Assembly (NCBI RefSeq): GCF_003990725.2 | Contig: NZ_CP030064.1 | Span: 682,001-746,000 of the forward strand | Reading direction: 5' to 3' | Source: Halorubrum sp. PV6 | GTDB lineage: Archaea; Halobacteriota; Halobacteria; Halobacteriales; Haloferacaceae | DNA: 64,000 nucleotides | Shown here: positions 27,057-36,169 of the stretch, piece by piece | How positions within the stretch are numbered: position 1 is the first letter of the stretch | Layout of the letters: each line of letters starts with the position of its first letter | Program-made: the position numbers and the translations under genes | Notes under the pieces: model-generated | Seen by the model: only the letters and a program-made list of their open reading frames with translations | Databases searched by the model: none | What the model was told of the DNA's origin: nothing

Positions 27057-27863
27057 ATGCCACACGCGAACAACGCCGGCGTCGAGATCCGGTACGAGGT
27101 CGACGCCCCCAACGCCGGCCCCGACGACGAGGCGGTGGTCTTCTGTGGCGACGTGGGGCTCGGCGCCTGGCAGTTCGGCTGGCAACACGCCGCGATCGCC
27201 GGCCCGCACACGGTCGTGACGCCCGAGACGCGCGGGGTCGGGCGTTCGGACGCCCCGCCGGGGCCGTACACCGTCGAGGAGCTGGCGAGCGACGTGGACG
27301 CGGTGTGTGCCGCGGAGGGGCTCCGAAACGCGCACCTCGTCGGGTACGGGCTCGGCGGGATGGTCGCGCTCGCGTACGCGCTCGCCTCGTCGCGCCCGGC
27401 GAGTCTCACCGTCGTCGGCACACCGCCCGCGGGCGACGCGTACAACCCCGACGGCGTGTGGGCCGACCCGGCGACGCCGGCGGCCGTCGAGCGGTCGCTG
27501 AACGGCCTGCTCTCGGCGTCGTTTCGCAAGGGCCATCCGGACGTGCTCGCTCGGATCGCCGACTGGCGGGTCGGCGAGGACGCCGGCCGCGAGACCTTCG
27601 AGGCACACCGCGCCGCGGTCGAGGGGTTCGACCGCTCCGACACCCTGTACGAGCTCACGACCCCGACGCTCGTCGTCCACGGGACCGAAGACGCGGTCTG
27701 TCCGAAGTCGGCCGCTGAGGGGCTCGCGGACGGGCTCCCGCGGGGGGAGCTCCATCCGGTCCCCGGCGCGCGCCACCTCGCCGGCGTGGAGGCGTCCGCC
27801 GCGGTCAACGACGCCCTCGTCGGCTGGCTCGCGGAACACGCCACGGACCCGTTCTCGGGGTGA
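27057..27863 (+). CDS. Alpha/beta-hydrolase fold protein lacking nucleophile
   Basis: A 268-residue alpha/beta-hydrolase fold protein. The oxyanion-side region (VVFCGDVGLG), the VVTPETRGVGRSD strand, the acid D212 in HGTEDAVCP and the His H240 in PGARHLAG are all present. The nucleophile elbow, however, reads GYGLGG (96-101): the catalytic Ser is Gly98 (codon GGG at 27348-27350). The protein may be a binding or regulatory relative, or use another chemistry. The ATG at 27057 lies 20 bases after alaS; the longer open frame upstream is an out-of-frame shadow of alaS. Confidence 0.8.
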   Translation: MPHANNAGVEIRYEVDAPNAGPDDEAVVFCGDVGLGAWQFGWQHAAIAGPHTVVTPETRGVGRSDAPPGPYTVEELASDVDAVCAAEGLRNAHLVGYGLGGMVALAYALASSRPASLTVVGTPPAGDAYNPDGVWADPATPAAVERSLNGLLSASFRKGHPDVLARIADWRVGEDAGRETFEAHRAAVEGFDRSDTLYELTTPTLVVHGTEDAVCPKSAAEGLADGLPRGELHPVPGARHLAGVEASAAVNDALVGWLAEHATDPFSG

Positions 27864-27957
27864 GGGGGTCGCGGTCGGCGGCGCCGCTGCGTCATCCCCT
27901 CGTTCACGCGGCTCGCCGTCGCAACCGTTTTTGCGCCGTCACGCCTCTCACCGAGCA

Positions 27958-28671
27958 ATGACACGGCTCCGGTTCGCACTGTTGAACGCCGCCCACGACG
28001 ACGCGAACACCCGGCGGAACTTCCGCCGGGAGATCGACGCCGACCTCGTCGAGTTCTCGGCCACCGACGGGCACCTCCCCGACCACACCCGGTTCGACGG
28101 CGTGGTCGTCACCGGGTCGCGCTCCTCTGTCTACTGGGACGAGGCGTGGATCCCGGCGCTCGTCGACTACGTCGCCGAGGCCGCGGACGCCGGCCTCCCG
28201 ATCCTCGGCGTCTGTTACGGCCACCAGGTGCTCGCCGAGGCGCTCGGCGGTCGCGTCGCCGGGATGGACGGTTTCGAGATCGGATACAACACGGTGCGCC
28301 ACCGCGGCGACGATCTGTTTGCGGGGATAGACGAGTCGTTCACCGTCTTCACGACGCACGGCGACACCGTCGTCGAACTCCCCCCGACCGCGACGCCGCT
28401 CGCGGAGAACGACCACGGCCTGCACGCGTTCCGCGACGGGCACTGCTGGGGCGTACAGTTCCACCCGGAGTACGACCTCCAGACGGCACGCGAGGTCGCG
28501 GAGGGCAAACGCGAGAAACTCGGCGACGCTCGCGTCGACGCGGTGTTGGCGGACGCCACGCCCGAGGCGCACGACGCCGCCTGCGAGGCGAAGTCGCTGT
28601 TCGACAACTTCACCGAGTACGCCCGTCGGCTGAAGGCCGACCGGGAGCCGTCCGCGGCGGCCGGGGACTGA
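27958..28671 (+). CDS. Class I glutamine amidotransferase, GMP synthase-like
   Basis: A 237-residue protein with a class I glutaminase domain. The nucleophile Cys lies in GVCYGHQ (about 95-101), and the His and Glu in QFHPEYD (about 172-178). Stand-alone members hydrolyse glutamine for partner enzymes, or act as gamma-glutamyl hydrolases or peptidases. There is no adjacent synthetase, so the partner is unknown. The TATA-like CGTTTTTGCG lies about 30 bases before the ATG at 27958, which is preferred over an in-frame ATG nine codons upstream. Confidence 0.83.
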   Translation: MTRLRFALLNAAHDDANTRRNFRREIDADLVEFSATDGHLPDHTRFDGVVVTGSRSSVYWDEAWIPALVDYVAEAADAGLPILGVCYGHQVLAEALGGRVAGMDGFEIGYNTVRHRGDDLFAGIDESFTVFTTHGDTVVELPPTATPLAENDHGLHAFRDGHCWGVQFHPEYDLQTAREVAEGKREKLGDARVDAVLADATPEAHDAACEAKSLFDNFTEYARRLKADREPSAAAGD

Positions 28672-28723
28672 CGCGGTCGCTCGGGTCGAACACGCTTATA
28701 CGCTTCCCGACCGATTCCTGCGT

Positions 28724-30604
28724 ATGAACGTAGTACCGGACACCAGTGCGGTCGTGGACGGCCGCGTGTCCGAACGCGTCGAGGACGGGACCTACGCGGC
28801 GGCGACGGTGCTGGTCCCGGAGGCCGTCGTCGGCGAACTGGAGTCGCAGGCCAACGACGGCCTCGAGTCGGGGTGGGACGGCCTGAGCGAACTGAAACGC
28901 CTCGCCGACTACTCGGACGAGGGGACGATCGAACTGGTGTACGTCGGCGAGCGGGCCGACGGCGACGCGCGCTCGAACGCCCACGAGGGCGACGTGGACG
29001 CGCTCATCCGGGAGGTCGCCGACGACCGCGACGCGACGCTCCTCTCCAGCGACATCGTGCAGGCGGAGGTCGCCCGCGCGAAGGGTATCGACGTGGAGTA
29101 CGTCGAGCCGGTCGCCCGCGGCGTCGTCGACGAACTGCCGATACAGGAGTTTTTCACCGAGGAGACGATGTCGGTCCACCTCAAGACGGGGACGAAGCCG
29201 AAGGCCAAACGCGGCGCCTTAGGCGAGATGCGGTACGTCGAGATCGACGACGCGGAGACCGACGAGACGCAGATGCGCGAGTGGGCCAACGCCATCGTCG
29301 ACCTGGCCCGCCAGTCCAACGAGGGCTTCATCGAACTGTCGAACGACGGGATGGACATCGTCCAGTTCCGGAACTACCGGATCGCGGTCGCGCGGCCGCC
29401 GTTCGCCGACGGGATCGAGATCACCGCGGTGCGGCCCATCGCGAAGACGACGCTCGACGACTACGAGTTCGCCGACGAACTTCGCGATCGGTTCACCGAG
29501 CGGAAGCGCGGCGTGCTCATCTCCGGCTCACCGGGCGCCGGGAAGTCGACGTTCGCGCAGGCGGTCGCGGAGTTCCTTTCGGATAGCGACTATGCGGTGA
29601 AGACGATGGAGAAGCCGCGGGACCTCCAAGTCGGTCCGGAGATCACTCAGTACGGTGCGCTCGGCGGCGAGATGGAGAACACGGCAGACTCCCTCCTCCT
29701 GGTCCGGCCCGACTACACAATCTACGACGAGGTCCGGAAGACGAACGACTTCGAGGTGTTCTCGGACATGCGGATGGCCGGCGTCGGGATGGTCGGCGTC
29801 GTCCACGCCTCCCGCGCCATCGACGCGCTCCAGCGCCTCGTCGGTCGGGTCGAACTCGGGATGATCCCCCAGATCGTCGACACCGTGGTCTACATCGAGG
29901 CCGGCGAGGTTCACACCGTCTACGACGTGACCACCGAGGTGAAGGTGCCCGCGGGGCTCACCGCCGAGGACCTCGCGCGCCCCGTCATCCAGGTGTCGAA
30001 CTTCGAGACGGGCCGGCCGGAGTACGAGATTTACACGTTCAACCGGCAGGTCGTCACGGTGCCCCTCAACGACGAGGACGAGGCCGACACGGAGACCGGC
30101 GTCGGTCGGATCGCGAAACAGGAGATCGAACGCGAGATCAAGTCGGTCGCACACGGGCGCGTCGACGTCGAACTCAAAGGGAACGACGAGGCCGTAGTGT
30201 ACGTCTCCGAGGGCGACATCGGCACCGTCATCGGCAAGGGCGGCGGCCGCATCAGCGACATCGAAAACCGGCTCGGGATCGAAATCGACGTCCGCACGCA
30301 CGACGAGCAGCCGGGCGGCGGGTCCGGCCGCGAGACGAACGGACACGCCGGCGGGCAGGGCGGGCAGGTCGGCGAGGAGCGCGGCACCGTCGTGACGCCC
30401 GAGATCACCGCCAGACACGTCGTCATCGGCGTCGACGCCGGCGTCGGCGAGACCGTGGAGGTGCGCGCCGACGGCGAGTACCTCTTTACGGCCACCGTCG
30501 GCCGCGGCGGCGAAGTGCAGGTGTCTCGCGGCTCCGCCATCGCCGAGGAGTTAGAGGACGCCATCGACCGCAAACGGACCGTGACGGTCGTCCCGGCTCG
30601 CTGA
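28724..30604 (+). CDS. PIN-domain ATPase with KH domain (PINA-like)
   Basis: A 626-residue protein with an N-terminal PIN nuclease domain (acids in VPDTSAVVDG, EAVVGELE and TLLSSDIVQ; about 1-130). A PilT/VirB11-like ATPase follows, with Walker A GSPGAGKST around residue 268 and DYTIYDEVRK as Walker B. Near residues 475-530 is a KH-type RNA/DNA-binding domain (GTVIGKGGGRISDIENRLGIEIDV), and the C-terminus forms a beta-rich domain. The Sulfolobus relative PINA is a hexameric ATPase acting with Hjc on Holliday junctions; a similar repair or RNA role is inferred. A TATA-like CTTATA box lies about 25 bases upstream of the ATG. Confidence 0.87.
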   Translation: MNVVPDTSAVVDGRVSERVEDGTYAAATVLVPEAVVGELESQANDGLESGWDGLSELKRLADYSDEGTIELVYVGERADGDARSNAHEGDVDALIREVADDRDATLLSSDIVQAEVARAKGIDVEYVEPVARGVVDELPIQEFFTEETMSVHLKTGTKPKAKRGALGEMRYVEIDDAETDETQMREWANAIVDLARQSNEGFIELSNDGMDIVQFRNYRIAVARPPFADGIEITAVRPIAKTTLDDYEFADELRDRFTERKRGVLISGSPGAGKSTFAQAVAEFLSDSDYAVKTMEKPRDLQVGPEITQYGALGGEMENTADSLLLVRPDYTIYDEVRKTNDFEVFSDMRMAGVGMVGVVHASRAIDALQRLVGRVELGMIPQIVDTVVYIEAGEVHTVYDVTTEVKVPAGLTAEDLARPVIQVSNFETGRPEYEIYTFNRQVVTVPLNDEDEADTETGVGRIAKQEIEREIKSVAHGRVDVELKGNDEAVVYVSEGDIGTVIGKGGGRISDIENRLGIEIDVRTHDEQPGGGSGRETNGHAGGQGGQVGEERGTVVTPEITARHVVIGVDAGVGETVEVRADGEYLFTATVGRGGEVQVSRGSAIAEELEDAIDRKRTVTVVPAR

Positions 30605-30610
30605 TCGTCG

Positions 30611-30620
30611 CTTTTTGCGC
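30611..30620 (+). terminator. T-run terminator after PIN-ATPase
   Basis: CTTTTTGCGC begins seven bases after the stop codon of the PIN-ATPase gene. A single T-run of this kind fits the archaeal intrinsic terminator pattern. Confidence 0.4.
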
Positions 30621-30774
30621 CCTGTCAGCGCGTCGCACTCGAATTTGCGCCGACCGACGCGCCGAAAACCGACGGACGGCGGCAGCGTCGTTCGACGCGA
30701 CGCCGCTCGACGATCGTCGTGCGTATTCCTCCTGAAAGATAACGCTTTTTTGGCGCTGGTCGGAAGGTGACTGC

Positions 30775-31923
30775 ATGTCAGACGAGTTAAAGCGCGGGCT
30801 CGAAGGCGTCCTCGTCGCGGAGTCGGAACTGAGCTACGTCGACGGCGCCGTCGGCAAGCTCGTATACCGTGGATACGACATCGAGGACCTCGCCCGCGAG
30901 GCGAGCTACGAGGAGGTGCTGTACCTCCTGTGGCACGGCTCGCTGCCGACGCGCGACGAACTCGACGCGTTCTCGGCCGACCTCGCGGCCGAACGCGACG
31001 TCGACGACGACGTTCTCGCGACCGTTCAGACGCTGGCCGACGCGGGCGAGCGCCCGATGGCCGCGCTGCGAACCGCGGTCTCCATGCTCTCGGCGTACGA
31101 GCCGGAACCGGACGCGGACCCGGAGGATCTCGACGCGACGCGCCGACAGGGACGCCGGATCACGGCGAAGGTTCCGACGGTTCTCGCGGCCTTCGAGCGC
31201 GCCCGGCAGGGCGAAGCGCCGGTCGCTCCCGACCCGGACCTCTCGCACGCCGCGAACTTCCTGTATATGCTCACCGGGACCGAGCCGGACGACGTGAGCG
31301 CCGAGACGTTCGACATGGCGCTGACGCTCCACGCCGACCACGGGCTCAACGCCTCGACGTTCACCGCGATGGTCATCGGCTCGACGATGGCCGACGTGTA
31401 CTCGGCCGTCACCGGCGGTATCGGCGCGCTCTCCGGCTCCCTTCACGGCGGCGCGAACCAGGACGTCATGGAGGTGCTCCACGAGGTCGACGCCTCGGAC
31501 AAAGGTCCCGTCGAGTGGGTCACGGACGCCCGCGACGCGGGGCGGCGCATCCCCGGCTTCGGCCACCGCGTTTATAAGGTGAAAGACCCCCGCGCGAAGA
31601 TTCTCGAAGAGAAGCTCCGCGACCTCTCCGAGTCGTCCGGCGACACGAAGTGGCTCAAGTACACCTCGGCGATCGAGTCGTACCTCACGGATCAGGGGCT
31701 CTTAGAGAAGGGCATCGCGCCGAACGTCGACTTCTACTCCGGCTCCGTCTACGACTCGCTCGGGATTCCGGTCGACATGTACACCCCCATCTTCGCGATG
31801 AGCCGCGCCGGGGGCTGGATCGCCCACGTCGTCGAGTACCAGAGCGAAAACCGCCTCATCCGTCCGCGAGCGCGCTACACCGGCGCCGAGGACGCGACGA
31901 TCACGCCGATCGACGAGCGGTAA
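30775..31923 (+). CDS. gltA: Citrate synthase
   Basis: A 382-residue archaeal/Gram-positive-size citrate synthase that condenses oxaloacetate and acetyl-CoA at the head of the TCA cycle. Catalytic regions are HADHGLNASTFTAMVIGSTM (around 189-210), IPGFGHRVYKVKDPRA (around 261) and the Asp in NVDFYSG (around 324). The start is the ATG at 30775, preceded by a TATA-like CTTTTTTGG about 25 bases upstream. It is monocistronic. The length and signature do not suggest methylcitrate specialisation, although that cannot be excluded by eye. Confidence 0.93.
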   Translation: MSDELKRGLEGVLVAESELSYVDGAVGKLVYRGYDIEDLAREASYEEVLYLLWHGSLPTRDELDAFSADLAAERDVDDDVLATVQTLADAGERPMAALRTAVSMLSAYEPEPDADPEDLDATRRQGRRITAKVPTVLAAFERARQGEAPVAPDPDLSHAANFLYMLTGTEPDDVSAETFDMALTLHADHGLNASTFTAMVIGSTMADVYSAVTGGIGALSGSLHGGANQDVMEVLHEVDASDKGPVEWVTDARDAGRRIPGFGHRVYKVKDPRAKILEEKLRDLSESSGDTKWLKYTSAIESYLTDQGLLEKGIAPNVDFYSGSVYDSLGIPVDMYTPIFAMSRAGGWIAHVVEYQSENRLIRPRARYTGAEDATITPIDER

Positions 31924-31957
31924 GGGTCCCGCGGGCCGCAACCCTCGACGGTCTCTT

Positions 31958-33010
31958 TTATAACGTGTAGTCGTGTTCGCCGGTCTCGGAGGTCAGAAAC
32001 GCCGTCAGCAGATCGATCGTCGCGGCGATGTCGTCGCCGTCCGCGGTCTCGGTGACGGTGTGGAGGTAGCGCGTCGGAATCGAGATGGCCCCGACCGGCT
32101 TCGCGCCCGCGGTGTTCTGGAACCCCGCGGTGTCGGTGCCGCCCGCGGGCAACACCTCGTGTTGATGGTCGATCCCCTCGGTCTCGGCCACCGCCGTGAG
32201 CCGCTTGTGAACCTTCGGGCTCGTGATCACGGAGGCGTCTTTCAGCTTGATCGCCGTCCCCTCACCCAGTTTCGTCACCGCGTCGGCGGCGTCGCCGATC
32301 TGGGGAACGTCGTTCGCGACGGTCACGTCCAAGGCGAGAGCGAGGTCCGGGTCGATGTCGACGCCGAGCGCGGTCGCGCCCCGGAGTCCGACCTCCTCTT
32401 GGACCGTCGCCGCGAAGTGTATCGTCACGTCCGGGTCCTCGATCCGCTTTGCGGCCTCGATGGCCGCGAACAGGCAGACCCGGTCGTCGAGCGCCTTCCC
32501 CGTGATCCGATCGCCCATGCGCGTCGTCGTCTGATCGAGGGTGACGACGTCGCCGACGCCGACGAGTTCCTCGACCGTCTCGGCGTCGCGGCCGAGGTCG
32601 ATGAACACGTCCGAGACCGCGTCGGCCTTCTCGCGCTGCTCCTCGGTGAGCGTGTGCGGCGGCACGGAGCCGATGACGCCGGTGAGGTCCTCATCGCCGT
32701 GGACGGTGACGCGCTGGGCTCGCAGGACGCGGGGGTCGAACCCGCCGAGCGGGTCCACCTTGACGAACCCGTCCTCGGTGACGTGCCGGACCATGAAGCC
32801 GATCTCGTCCATGTGGGCCGCGACGGCGACCGAGTAGTCCGAGTCGCCCTCGATGGTGCCGACGACGTTGCCCATCGCGTCGGTCCGAACCCGGTCCGTG
32901 TGTTCCGCGAACTCGCGGCGAGCGATCGCCCGCACCGCGTCCTCGTACCCCGGAACGCCTCGGGCCTCGGTCAGTTCACGCAACAGGTCGTACGCGAAAT
33001 CGAACGACAT
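31958..33010 (-). CDS. M42 family metallopeptidase
   Basis: A 350-residue dinuclear-metal aminopeptidase of the TET/glutamyl-aminopeptidase family, cytosolic and usually a dodecamer. Metal and catalytic residues are visible: His and Asp in VAAHMDEIGFMV (about 67-78), Asp in GKALDDRVCLFAA, the EE pair in VQEEVGLRGA, Asp in LALDVTVAN, and the final His in SIPTRYLHTVTE. It trims peptides produced by the proteasome. It is convergent with citrate synthase (34 bp apart). The start is the ATG at 33010. Confidence 0.92.
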   Translation of the reverse strand: MSFDFAYDLLRELTEARGVPGYEDAVRAIARREFAEHTDRVRTDAMGNVVGTIEGDSDYSVAVAAHMDEIGFMVRHVTEDGFVKVDPLGGFDPRVLRAQRVTVHGDEDLTGVIGSVPPHTLTEEQREKADAVSDVFIDLGRDAETVEELVGVGDVVTLDQTTTRMGDRITGKALDDRVCLFAAIEAAKRIEDPDVTIHFAATVQEEVGLRGATALGVDIDPDLALALDVTVANDVPQIGDAADAVTKLGEGTAIKLKDASVITSPKVHKRLTAVAETEGIDHQHEVLPAGGTDTAGFQNTAGAKPVGAISIPTRYLHTVTETADGDDIAATIDLLTAFLTSETGEHDYTL

Positions 33011-33148
33011 GCCTCACTCTCGTGGCCCCGTCGACAAAGATTCACGCGATCCGGCACGCCGTCTCGGCGTCGGTCGCGGTCGTCGGCGCGCCCCGTGCCC
33101 GCATCGGCGGATCGGTCTTTTAAAACCCTCAACCGGTTTGTCGTTGTT

Positions 33149-33165
33149 CCGCAACGCTTTTGCGG
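33149..33165. repeat. Inverted repeat around promoter of MTH865-like gene
   Basis: CCGCAA-CGCTT-TTGCGG is a perfect 6-base-pair inverted repeat that overlaps the TATA-like CTTTT about 25 bases before the next start codon (33187). It could be an operator or simply a hairpin; the arms are short. Confidence 0.3.
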
Positions 33166-33186
33166 TCGCTTGCGGGAAGTGTGTGT

Positions 33187-33444
33187 ATGTCAGACGTTAA
33201 AGCGGAACTCCGCGAACAGTTCATGGAGGCGTTCAGCGGCGCCGACTTCCCCGTCGATAACCAGATGGACCTCGTCCCCGCGCTCCCGGACGGGCCGGGC
33301 ACGAAGTTCGAGGCCGGCGACGTGAGCTTCACCGCGATGGAGATGGCCGCGAAGCTCGGCAGCGAACAGGAGTTCCCCTACGACACCGCCGAGGCGCTCG
33401 TCGACGACATCATCGACGGGCTCGAAGCGAAGGGCATGCTCTGA
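33187..33444 (+). CDS. MTH865-like family protein
   Basis: An 85-residue protein that matches the MTH865 family, a small helical (EF-hand-like) fold first seen in Methanothermobacter, with segments FSGADFPVDNQMDLVPALPDGPGTKFEAGDV and FPYDTAEALVDDIIDG. The function is unknown. The ATG at 33187 is preferred over an in-frame ATG nine codons upstream because it starts the family alignment. A leaderless promoter is likely. Confidence 0.85.
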   Translation: MSDVKAELREQFMEAFSGADFPVDNQMDLVPALPDGPGTKFEAGDVSFTAMEMAAKLGSEQEFPYDTAEALVDDIIDGLEAKGML

Positions 33445-33550
33445 AACGGCGGCCGCAACTGCGCTCCGTTCTCCGCTCGCCGAACGCGTTGGTGAGTACT
33501 CGCGATGTCCCCGGCGAGAGGTTGATACCCTCGGAGCCGTTACTACGCTC

Positions 33551-34258
33551 GTGGTCGTCGAACTGATCCGTCTCCTGCCGCCGTGGGTTGCGCTGGGCCT
33601 CGCGCTCGGCACCGTCGCGTCCGGATTCGTCGCGCTCGCCTTCTACCTCGGAGACCGCTACGTCGACCAGGCCCCCAACGCCGGCGGGCAGGGCGCCGGC
33701 AGCGCGACCGGCGACGAGCGACGGCGCCGAGAGCTTCGCGAGTACCTGACGGCTATCGGCGAGCGGTTCCACGAGGACCACGGGCTCGGGAGCGTGACGG
33801 TTCCCTTCTATCTCCCCGAGCGCGGGGTCGCCATCACCTTCGACGCGCACGACTACTTCAGACTCGAAGGCGAGGGCGTCTACACCGTCCTCTGTGAACA
33901 CGAGATGCCCGGCCGCGGGCTGGGTCGGCGGCTCCCCTTCGACGTGACCGAACCCGATTGGGGGCCGTCTCGACCGCCCAGGAGCGGCGGCCGCGATCCG
34001 GTCGCCGCCGCGTTCGCGGAACTCGACGTCGCCCGCGACGCCGACGCCGCCGAGGTGAAACGCGCCTACCGCGAGCGCGTCAAGGAGACGCACCCGGACC
34101 AGGGCGGCGACGAGGAGTCGTTTAAACGCGTCCGCGAGGCGTACGCGACCGCTCGCAACCACACCGGCGACGCGGACGGCGGCGTCGGACGAGGCGGCCC
34201 GGCCGCTCGGGCCACGCGATCCGACCGCGCCGACCCGCAGACGGGCTTCGGCCGATAA
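33551..34258 (+). CDS. Membrane-anchored J-domain protein
   Basis: A 235-residue protein with a GTG start, one N-terminal membrane helix (about 10-34), a middle domain (about 60-145) and a C-terminal J-domain (about 155-215) containing the HPD motif in KETHPDQGGDEE. J-domains stimulate DnaK-type chaperones; the anchor would place this co-chaperone at the inner membrane face. The middle domain is not recognised. The C-terminal 20 residues are basic and glycine-rich, unusual for this proteome. Confidence 0.8.
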   Translation: MVVELIRLLPPWVALGLALGTVASGFVALAFYLGDRYVDQAPNAGGQGAGSATGDERRRRELREYLTAIGERFHEDHGLGSVTVPFYLPERGVAITFDAHDYFRLEGEGVYTVLCEHEMPGRGLGRRLPFDVTEPDWGPSRPPRSGGRDPVAAAFAELDVARDADAAEVKRAYRERVKETHPDQGGDEESFKRVREAYATARNHTGDADGGVGRGGPAARATRSDRADPQTGFGR

Positions 34259-34302
34259 CGCGAGCGCGACTCGAACGCCGCCGCTCGCCGAGACGGGTCG
34301 GG

Positions 34303-34395
34303 GTCGTCGACCTCCACACCAGTCGCTACGACCTCGGCGCCGTGAAAGCCGTCGCGGAGGGGCTCGAACGCGGCGAGACCGACGGCCGCGCCGTG
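34303..34395 (+). pseudogene. Possible coding remnant
   Basis: One + frame reads VVDLHTSRYDLGAV, then GLERGETDGRAVITP, which looks like the conserved C-terminal end of a metabolic enzyme, perhaps a dehydrogenase. It has no recognisable start and is followed by non-protein-like sequence in the same frame. It lies between the J-domain gene and the next membrane protein gene. I could not identify a family, so this may be chance. Confidence 0.25.
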
Positions 34396-34469
34396 ATCAC
34401 GCCCTGTGAGGGACAAGTCGGGACTGTAGCCACGACAAGGACTTTACCCGGCGTGGCTGATGTTGGTTC

Positions 34470-34952
34470 ATGGACAGTTCTCGCGCCGCCGAACTCGGCC
34501 CGTTCACCGCCCGGCAGTGGTCGCTGCTCGCCGGCGTCTACGCGTTCGGTTGTGCGACCCTCACGGCGTTCGCGCTCTCCGGGATGCTCGGCCTCTTCGC
34601 GGAGGTGATCGGACTGCCGGCCGCCGTCGCGCTGCCGCTTCTCGCGACGCCGGCGCTGATCGTTGGCGCGGGCGTCTGGTGGACGCTCGTCGAGCGGCGG
34701 GAGACAGCCACCTACCCTCGCGGGGCCGCGTTCGGGCTACTCACCGCGCTGCTCACCGGCGGCGTCTGGACCGCTCGGTTCGTCTCCGTCTGGAGCGTCG
34801 AGATGCTGACGGCCGGCCCCGTCCCGCTGCTCGTCGGCTTCGTGCTCGGCGCGGTCGGCGTCGCGGGCGTGCTCGTCGGACTTCCGTTCACCTTCGTCCG
34901 CCGGCGGAGCCGGGTGCGGTCGGACGCCGACGCGACCGCTAACTCCTTGTGA
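34470..34952 (+). CDS. Four-helix membrane protein of haloarchaea
   Basis: A 160-residue protein with four predicted transmembrane helices (about 17-43, 48-72, 85-108, 115-140) and a short basic then acidic C-terminal tail. I do not recognise a function. It has a TATA-like CTTTACC about 25-30 bases before the ATG at 34470, consistent with a leaderless transcript. Its stop is only about 20 bases before the E1-alpha gene, but no functional link is evident. Confidence 0.65.
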   Translation: MDSSRAAELGPFTARQWSLLAGVYAFGCATLTAFALSGMLGLFAEVIGLPAAVALPLLATPALIVGAGVWWTLVERRETATYPRGAAFGLLTALLTGGVWTARFVSVWSVEMLTAGPVPLLVGFVLGAVGVAGVLVGLPFTFVRRRSRVRSDADATANSL

Positions 34953-34972
34953 TCGTGGGCCACACAGACGGT

Positions 34973-36145
34973 ATGGACGAGCACGGCGCCGACGAGGACG
35001 ACTCCCCCGAGTCCGACGACGCCGCGACCGACCCTCTCGCCGACGAGGACGTCTACCGCGTGCTGGGGCCGGACGGGTCGCCGCTGCCGGACGCGACGGT
35101 CCCTGACCTGTCAGACGAGGAGTTCCGCGCGATCTACCGCGATCTGGTCATCACGCGCCGGTTCGATGAACGCGCAGTCAGCCTCCAGCGACAGGGGCGT
35201 ATCGGGACGTACGCGCCCTGCGCGGGCCAAGAGGGCTCCGCGGTCGGATCGACCCACGCGCTCGCGGACGAGGACCTGATAAGCTACCAGTACCGCGAGC
35301 ACGGCGCGGTCGTCGTCCGCGACCTCCTCGCCGACTACCTCCCGTACTGGCTGGGACACGAATCGGGGACCGAGGCCATCGCCGAGGGCAACGTCTTCCC
35401 GCTGAACATCGGTATCGCCGCGCACCTCCCCCACGCCGTCGGGGCCGCGTGGGCGTTCGACTACCGGGACGAGGACCGAGTCGTCGCCGCCCACTTCGGC
35501 GACGGCGCGACGAGCGAGGGGGACTTCCACGAGGCGTTGAACTTCGCGGGCGTGTTCGACACCCCGACCGTCTTCTGTTGTCACAACAACGGCTGGGCGA
35601 TATCGATCCCCGAGCGGCGACAGACCGCGAGCGACACGTTCGCGCGGAAGGCGACCGCCTACGGCTTCGAGGGCGTTCGCGTCGACGGGATGGACCCGCT
35701 CGCGAGCTACGCCGTCACGCGCGAGGCTGCCGAGCGCGCCCGCGGCGGAGCCGACGCGGCGGCCGACGACACCGGCTCCCCTCGACCGACTCTCGTCGAG
35801 TTCGTCGAGTACCGGTTCGGCGCGCACACGACCGCCGACGACCCGACCGCGTACCGAGACGCCGACGCGGTCGAACCGTGGCGCGCGCTCGACCCCCTCG
35901 ACCGGATGGAGACGTTCTTACGGGAGACCGGTCGGATTGACGACGCGGGCGTCGAAGCGATCCGCGAGGACGCCGACGAGGTCGTCGCCGACGCCATCGA
36001 CGCCGCCGAGTCGGTTACGGCCGACCCGAGCGACATGTTCGACTACGCGTACGACGATATCCCGCCCGAGATCCGTCGCCAGCGCGACGAACTGCTCGGG
36101 ATGGTCGCGGAACACGGCGACGACGCGTTCGTCCGCGACGAGTGA
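34973..36145 (+). CDS. 2-oxoacid dehydrogenase E1 component, alpha subunit
   Basis: A 390-residue TPP-dependent E1-alpha of the pyruvate/branched-chain 2-oxoacid dehydrogenase type. It has YAPCAGQEGSAVGSTHAL (substrate/TPP region), the TPP motif HFGDGATSEGDFHEALNFAGVFDTPTVFCCHNNGWAIS, and the phosphorylation-loop region. No E1-beta, E2 or E3 gene is adjacent, so it is an orphan subunit here. Haloarchaea oxidise 2-oxoacids mainly through ferredoxin-linked enzymes such as korAB (also in this window), so the role is uncertain. The ATG at 34973 is chosen over a GTG eight codons earlier that overlaps the previous gene. Confidence 0.87.
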   Translation: MDEHGADEDDSPESDDAATDPLADEDVYRVLGPDGSPLPDATVPDLSDEEFRAIYRDLVITRRFDERAVSLQRQGRIGTYAPCAGQEGSAVGSTHALADEDLISYQYREHGAVVVRDLLADYLPYWLGHESGTEAIAEGNVFPLNIGIAAHLPHAVGAAWAFDYRDEDRVVAAHFGDGATSEGDFHEALNFAGVFDTPTVFCCHNNGWAISIPERRQTASDTFARKATAYGFEGVRVDGMDPLASYAVTREAAERARGGADAAADDTGSPRPTLVEFVEYRFGAHTTADDPTAYRDADAVEPWRALDPLDRMETFLRETGRIDDAGVEAIREDADEVVADAIDAAESVTADPSDMFDYAYDDIPPEIRRQRDELLGMVAEHGDDAFVRDE

Positions 36146-36169
36146 CCCCGCGGCCGTGAGCAACTCTAT

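Noticed and set aside
25911-27839. A 642-codon minus strand open frame over alaS and the hydrolase-fold gene
   Set aside because: Mirror of GC-rich codons; Ser/Pro/Arg-rich, with no motif, while both real genes are clear on the + strand.
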